From positions 1-28,507 of the forward strand of contig CAZUUU010000026.1 of the NCBI GenBank assembly GCA_964622685.1: a stretch of DNA of 28,507 nt, in the 5' to 3' direction. Below are positions 25,591 to 28,507 of this stretch, piece by piece. This stretch comes from Methylibium sp964622685 (lineage in GTDB: Bacteria > Pseudomonadota > Gammaproteobacteria > Burkholderiales > Burkholderiaceae_C). Each line of letters begins with the position of its first letter. The first letter of the stretch is position 1. A program made the translations under genes and the position numbers. Below the pieces are notes generated by a model. The model worked only from the letters and a program-made list of their open reading frames with translations. It did no database searches and had not been told where the DNA came from.

Positions 25591-26661
25591 TCATAGCGCC
25601 TTGAACAACGGGCTGCGCGGCGCCGAGCCGGCGGCGTCGGCCGAAGTGAAGAACTTCTCGGCGTAGATGTCGCGCTCGAACAGTCGGCCCTGCATCAGCG
25701 TGGCGATGCTGGCCTCGATCATCGGCGGGGGCCCGCACAGGTAGGCCTTGTGGCCGCGGAAGTCGCCGGCGAAGTGCGCCTTCAGCGCCTCGTGGGCGTA
25801 GCCGCGCGCGCCGTCCCACCGCGCGTCGGCGGGCAGGTCCGACAACACCGGCACGTAGCTGAAGTTGGGGTGCTGCCCGGCCAGCCGCTCGAACAGCTCG
25901 CGGAAATAGAGCTCGTCGACGTTGCGGGCACCCTGCACCAAGGTCATCGGCAAGCTGCAGCCCTCGGCCAGCAGGTCGAGGATCATCGACTTCGGGCTCG
26001 ACAGGCCCGAGCCTCCGGCCACGAAGATCATCGGCATCGCGGCCGACTTGCGGACGAAGAAACGCCCGGTCGGCGCGGTGAAGCGCAGGCGGTCGCCGAC
26101 GGCGAGTCGGTCGTGCAGCCAGCCGGTGGCGCGGCCCTCGGGCACGCGGCGGATGTGCAGCTCGACCAGAGCCCCGTTCGCTTCCGCGCCGGGCGCGTTG
26201 GCGATCGAGAAGGCGCGCTCGCCGTCCACGCCGGGTACCTGCAGCATCAGGTACTGACCGGCCTGGAACGGCACGGCGCGATCGGTGCGCAGCCACAGCC
26301 CGCGGATCGTCGGCGTCAGCATGCGCGCCTCGACCAGCTCGGCGTCGAAATCCTCGAGCGGCAGGAAAGCCGCGTCGGGGTCCTCGTCGATCTCGGCCTC
26401 GATCACGAGGTCGGTCTGTGCGCTGGCGCAGCACGCGAGGATCTTGCCCTCGTCGCGCTCGAAATCCATCAGCGCGAAGTTGGAGGCGTCGCCATGGTCG
26501 CACTCGCCCTGCAGCACCTGGACCTTGCAGGTGCCGCACACGCCGTGGCCGCAGGCGTGCGGCAGCCACACGCCGGCGCGCAGGCAGGCGTCGAGCACGG
26601 TCTGCCCGTCGCGCGAGGGCACGCCCTGACCGAGCGGCTCGATGGTGATCTGGAAGCTCAT
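25591..26661 (-). CDS. dmpP: Phenol hydroxylase P5, FAD/2Fe-2S reductase subunit
   Basis: The 356-residue reductase has an N-terminal plant-type 2Fe-2S domain (Cys37, Cys42, Cys45 in ACGHGVCGTCK; Cys77 in LACCAS). An FAD-binding barrel follows (FQAGQYLMLQ, then ERAFSIAN), then an NAD-binding domain (FVAGGSGLSSPKS, AYLCGPPPMIEA). It passes electrons from NADH to the diiron centre of the P1-P3-P5 (DmpLNO-type) hydroxylase. GGAG lies 6 nt before the ATG at 26661. The open frame extends upstream, but MSFQITIEPLGQG is the family N-terminus. It follows dmpO by 20 nt. Confidence 0.96.
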   Translation of the reverse strand: MSFQITIEPLGQGVPSRDGQTVLDACLRAGVWLPHACGHGVCGTCKVQVLQGECDHGDASNFALMDFERDEGKILACCASAQTDLVIEAEIDEDPDAAFLPLEDFDAELVEARMLTPTIRGLWLRTDRAVPFQAGQYLMLQVPGVDGERAFSIANAPGAEANGALVELHIRRVPEGRATGWLHDRLAVGDRLRFTAPTGRFFVRKSAAMPMIFVAGGSGLSSPKSMILDLLAEGCSLPMTLVQGARNVDELYFRELFERLAGQHPNFSYVPVLSDLPADARWDGARGYAHEALKAHFAGDFRGHKAYLCGPPPMIEASIATLMQGRLFERDIYAEKFFTSADAAGSAPRSPLFKAL

Positions 26662-26681
26662 GCTAACTCCGCCGCAGCCTT

Positions 26682-27044
26682 TCAGCTGCACGTCCCCTGG
26701 ATGCCTCGCAGCCCGGGCGTGCGGAAGCGGATCACCGACTTGTGCACGAGGCCGTTGTCGGCCAGTGATTTGGCAGGGTCCGGCTTGAACGGCTTGCCGG
26801 AGTCGGCCCACAGCACCGTGCCCCAGTCGATCTTCGCGAAGTCGGGGTGGCTGCCATAGACGCCCGGCAGCACCTCGGCCACGAGCGCGCCGAACGGCAT
26901 GCCGGGCGGCAGTGGAAGGCACACCGGGGCGCAGAACAGCAGGTGCTCGTCCCAGCAGATGTAGAGCAGACGGTTGCCGTGGAACTTGTCCTCGGTGTCT
27001 TGAACGGGCCCGGAGTAACCGGGCTTCAATGCGACGACGGCCAT
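26682..27044 (-). CDS. dmpO: Phenol hydroxylase P4 subunit (small oxygenase subunit)
   Basis: The 120-residue protein starts MAVVALKPGYSGPVQDTEDK and has the P4 pattern: KFHGNRLLYICWDEHLLFCAP, PGMPFGALVAEVLPG, and a C-terminal VIRFRTPGLRGIQGTCS. P4 is the small subunit of the (L N O)2 oxygenase dimer. GGAG precedes the ATG at 27044. It lies between dmpN and dmpP as in all dmp-type hydroxylase operons. Confidence 0.95.
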   Translation of the reverse strand: MAVVALKPGYSGPVQDTEDKFHGNRLLYICWDEHLLFCAPVCLPLPPGMPFGALVAEVLPGVYGSHPDFAKIDWGTVLWADSGKPFKPDPAKSLADNGLVHKSVIRFRTPGLRGIQGTCS

Positions 27045-27076
27045 GTCGTGTCTCCAGGGTTGGGTGGGGGCGCTGC

Positions 27077-28507
27077 TCAGGCCGCCTTGACGTCGGGCTG
27101 CGTCAGGTCCTGCCCGGTCCAGCGTTCCCAGTTCAGGCGGTCGGGCGAGGTGTTGAAGTCGCCGCTGTCGGCACCCGGCTGCAGGTGGTAATACTCGAGC
27201 ACCTTGGCGAGCGCATCGAAGCCGGGCACGGTCGGGTCGGTCCCCTCGGGGAAGCAGTTGCCCTGGTAGATCTGGTGCACCGGCAGCCACGACTGGACGT
27301 ACTTCTCGGGCTCGTGGTCGAAGATGTCCTTGCAGCCGTCGGAGCAGAAGTGGTACTTCATGCCGTGGTAGCTGCTCTCGCGCAGGCAGATGCGGGTCGG
27401 GTCGTCGGGCTCGGTGAAGATGGCCGGGACCTGGCAGGTCTGGCACAGCATCGGCAGCGTGTTGTTGCGCCACATCTTGCCGTTCTTGCGCTCCTGCTCG
27501 GCGAGCCACTCGAAGCGCGGGCGGTAGTGCTGGTCGAAGCTGTCCGGGTACTTCTGGCTCAGCCAGTCCAGCTCGTCAGCCTGCGGCACCCAGGTGTTGA
27601 AGTCGGCCGCGTGCCCGTAGTTGTTGAAGGTCGCCCAGGCGATGTGCGACAGGTGGCCCTTTTCCTTGCTGGCGACATCGTGGTACTTGGGCAGGCGGAT
27701 GCCGTAGCGGGCGAGGTCCTCGAACAGCGCGCCGCCGTTCTTCTCGAAGTACATCTCCCAGGCTTCACTCCAGCTCATCACCTTCTTGGGGAGCATGTAG
27801 TCCATCATCATCGCGACCAGCGTCAGCAGCCGGTAGCCGCGCCAGAACCACTTGTCGACCCAGCGCTGGATGATCGGCACGTTGTCCGGGTCCTGCTCGA
27901 GCATGAACTTCACGACCTCGAGGCCCAGCGTCATGTGGCGCGACTCGTCCGACTGTGCCGAGAAGCCGAAGGTCACGGTCGCCATGTCGCCGTTGAACGC
28001 GGCGCCGCTCATGAAGGGCATGAATAGCAGGTTGGTCAGCACGTACTCGAAGCTGAACGAGATCGCGGTGACGAACTCGAACGGCCCCGCGGTCATCGCG
28101 TCCTCGAAGTAGGACTTCGGCACCGACAGGTACCAGATGCGGTCGTGCATCCACTGCGGGTCGTGCAGGCCGTTGAAATACTTGTTGAAGTGGCTGATGG
28201 TGTGGAACTGCGTCTGCGCATGGCGCAGTTCGTCGATCGACTGCATCTGCGCCGCCACCCGCGCGCCGACGCCGCGGAACGAGCGACCGGCCATTGCGTA
28301 GCCGCGGTGTGCGGCGTACTCGAGCGGTGACACGCCGGTCAGGAACAGCTTCAGCGTGTTGATGTAGCGCGGGTCGCTGATGTTGAACTGACCCTGGTTC
28401 TGCTGGAACGCATCGATGATCGCGTAGAGCTTCTTCTCCTTCTCGCCCTGGAACTTCCAGTAGGCGTCCATCGTCAGGCGGAACGGGTCTTCCCACTTGT
28501 CCCAGTC
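27077..28507 (-). CDS. dmpN: Phenol hydroxylase P3, large diiron oxygenase subunit (N-terminus cut)
   Basis: The visible 476 residues run to the right edge; roughly the first 35 or so residues are outside. All diiron ligands are visible: Glu in GVSPLEYAAHR, ExxH in SIDELRHAQ, Glu in SFSFEYVLTN, and ExxH in QSDESRHM, with spacing like that of soluble methane monooxygenase. The C-terminus has a YHS/TRASH-like Cys motif (MLCQTCQVP, then FCSDGCKDIFDHEPEKY). It hydroxylates phenol and methylphenols to catechols. The internal ATG at 28471 is not the true start, because the upstream codons (DWDKWEDPFRLT) are conserved family sequence. dmpKLM and probably dmpR lie beyond the window. Confidence 0.97.
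   Translation of the reverse strand, partial: DWDKWEDPFRLTMDAYWKFQGEKEKKLYAIIDAFQQNQGQFNISDPRYINTLKLFLTGVSPLEYAAHRGYAMAGRSFRGVGARVAAQMQSIDELRHAQTQFHTISHFNKYFNGLHDPQWMHDRIWYLSVPKSYFEDAMTAGPFEFVTAISFSFEYVLTNLLFMPFMSGAAFNGDMATVTFGFSAQSDESRHMTLGLEVVKFMLEQDPDNVPIIQRWVDKWFWRGYRLLTLVAMMMDYMLPKKVMSWSEAWEMYFEKNGGALFEDLARYGIRLPKYHDVASKEKGHLSHIAWATFNNYGHAADFNTWVPQADELDWLSQKYPDSFDQHYRPRFEWLAEQERKNGKMWRNNTLPMLCQTCQVPAIFTEPDDPTRICLRESSYHGMKYHFCSDGCKDIFDHEPEKYVQSWLPVHQIYQGNCFPEGTDPTVPGFDALAKVLEYYHLQPGADSGDFNTSPDRLNWERWTGQDLTQPDVKAA

Overview
The window is GC-rich, densely coded DNA from a betaproteobacterium, most likely a Burkholderiales species. The evidence is the clpA-clpS pair next to a divergent cold-shock gene, a Bug/TctC-type solute receptor, a CC-CGG hairpin repeat common in that order, and a dmp-type phenol meta-cleavage operon. 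No RNA gene or CRISPR array was seen.

Layout. (1) 1-1378: 5' part of clpA, clpS, a cold-shock protein gene and a strong hairpin. (2) 1506-5923: a large hybrid sensor kinase (receiver, two PAS, kinase core, two receivers, HPt) divergent from a periplasmic TctC-type binding protein. (3) About 5924-10020: a mobile or accessory segment. It holds remnants of an older tyrosine integrase, an intact integrase of the same family, a small DUF2188-like gene, a toxin-antitoxin pair (excisionase-type HTH plus PIN), and what looks like the N-terminal stub of a Wadjet JetA-like defence gene. (4) 10021-17737, minus strand: five genes read as YCF48/BNR lipoprotein, MMPL/RND transporter, DUF1302 outer-membrane barrel, DUF1329 periplasmic protein, and 2-hydroxymuconic semialdehyde hydrolase (dmpD). 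(5) 18207-28507, minus strand: phenol hydroxylase P3, P4, P5 (dmpN, partial, dmpO, dmpP), ferredoxin dmpQ, catechol 2,3-dioxygenase dmpB, then dmpC, dmpE, an ABM-like membrane protein, dmpF, dmpG, dmpH and dmpI.

How it works together. Phenol is hydroxylated to catechol by the multicomponent hydroxylase (its remaining subunits lie beyond the right edge). DmpB opens the ring by meta cleavage, and DmpQ keeps DmpB's iron reduced. The semialdehyde goes either through DmpC-DmpI-DmpH or directly through DmpD to 2-hydroxypentadienoate. DmpE, DmpG and DmpF then yield pyruvate and acetyl-CoA.

The most interesting point is the 469-bp gap between the two minus-strand operons. It carries a near-perfect sigma-54 promoter, an exact match to the IHF consensus, and two upstream sites resembling the DmpR/XylR enhancer, all oriented toward the YCF48-MMPL-DUF1302-DUF1329-dmpD operon. 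This suggests that an uncharacterised envelope-spanning transport system is induced by aromatics together with phenol catabolism, and that dmpD has moved out of its usual place into that operon. A 28-codon relic of a short-chain dehydrogenase between dmpE and the ABM gene records a past deletion in the catabolic operon.
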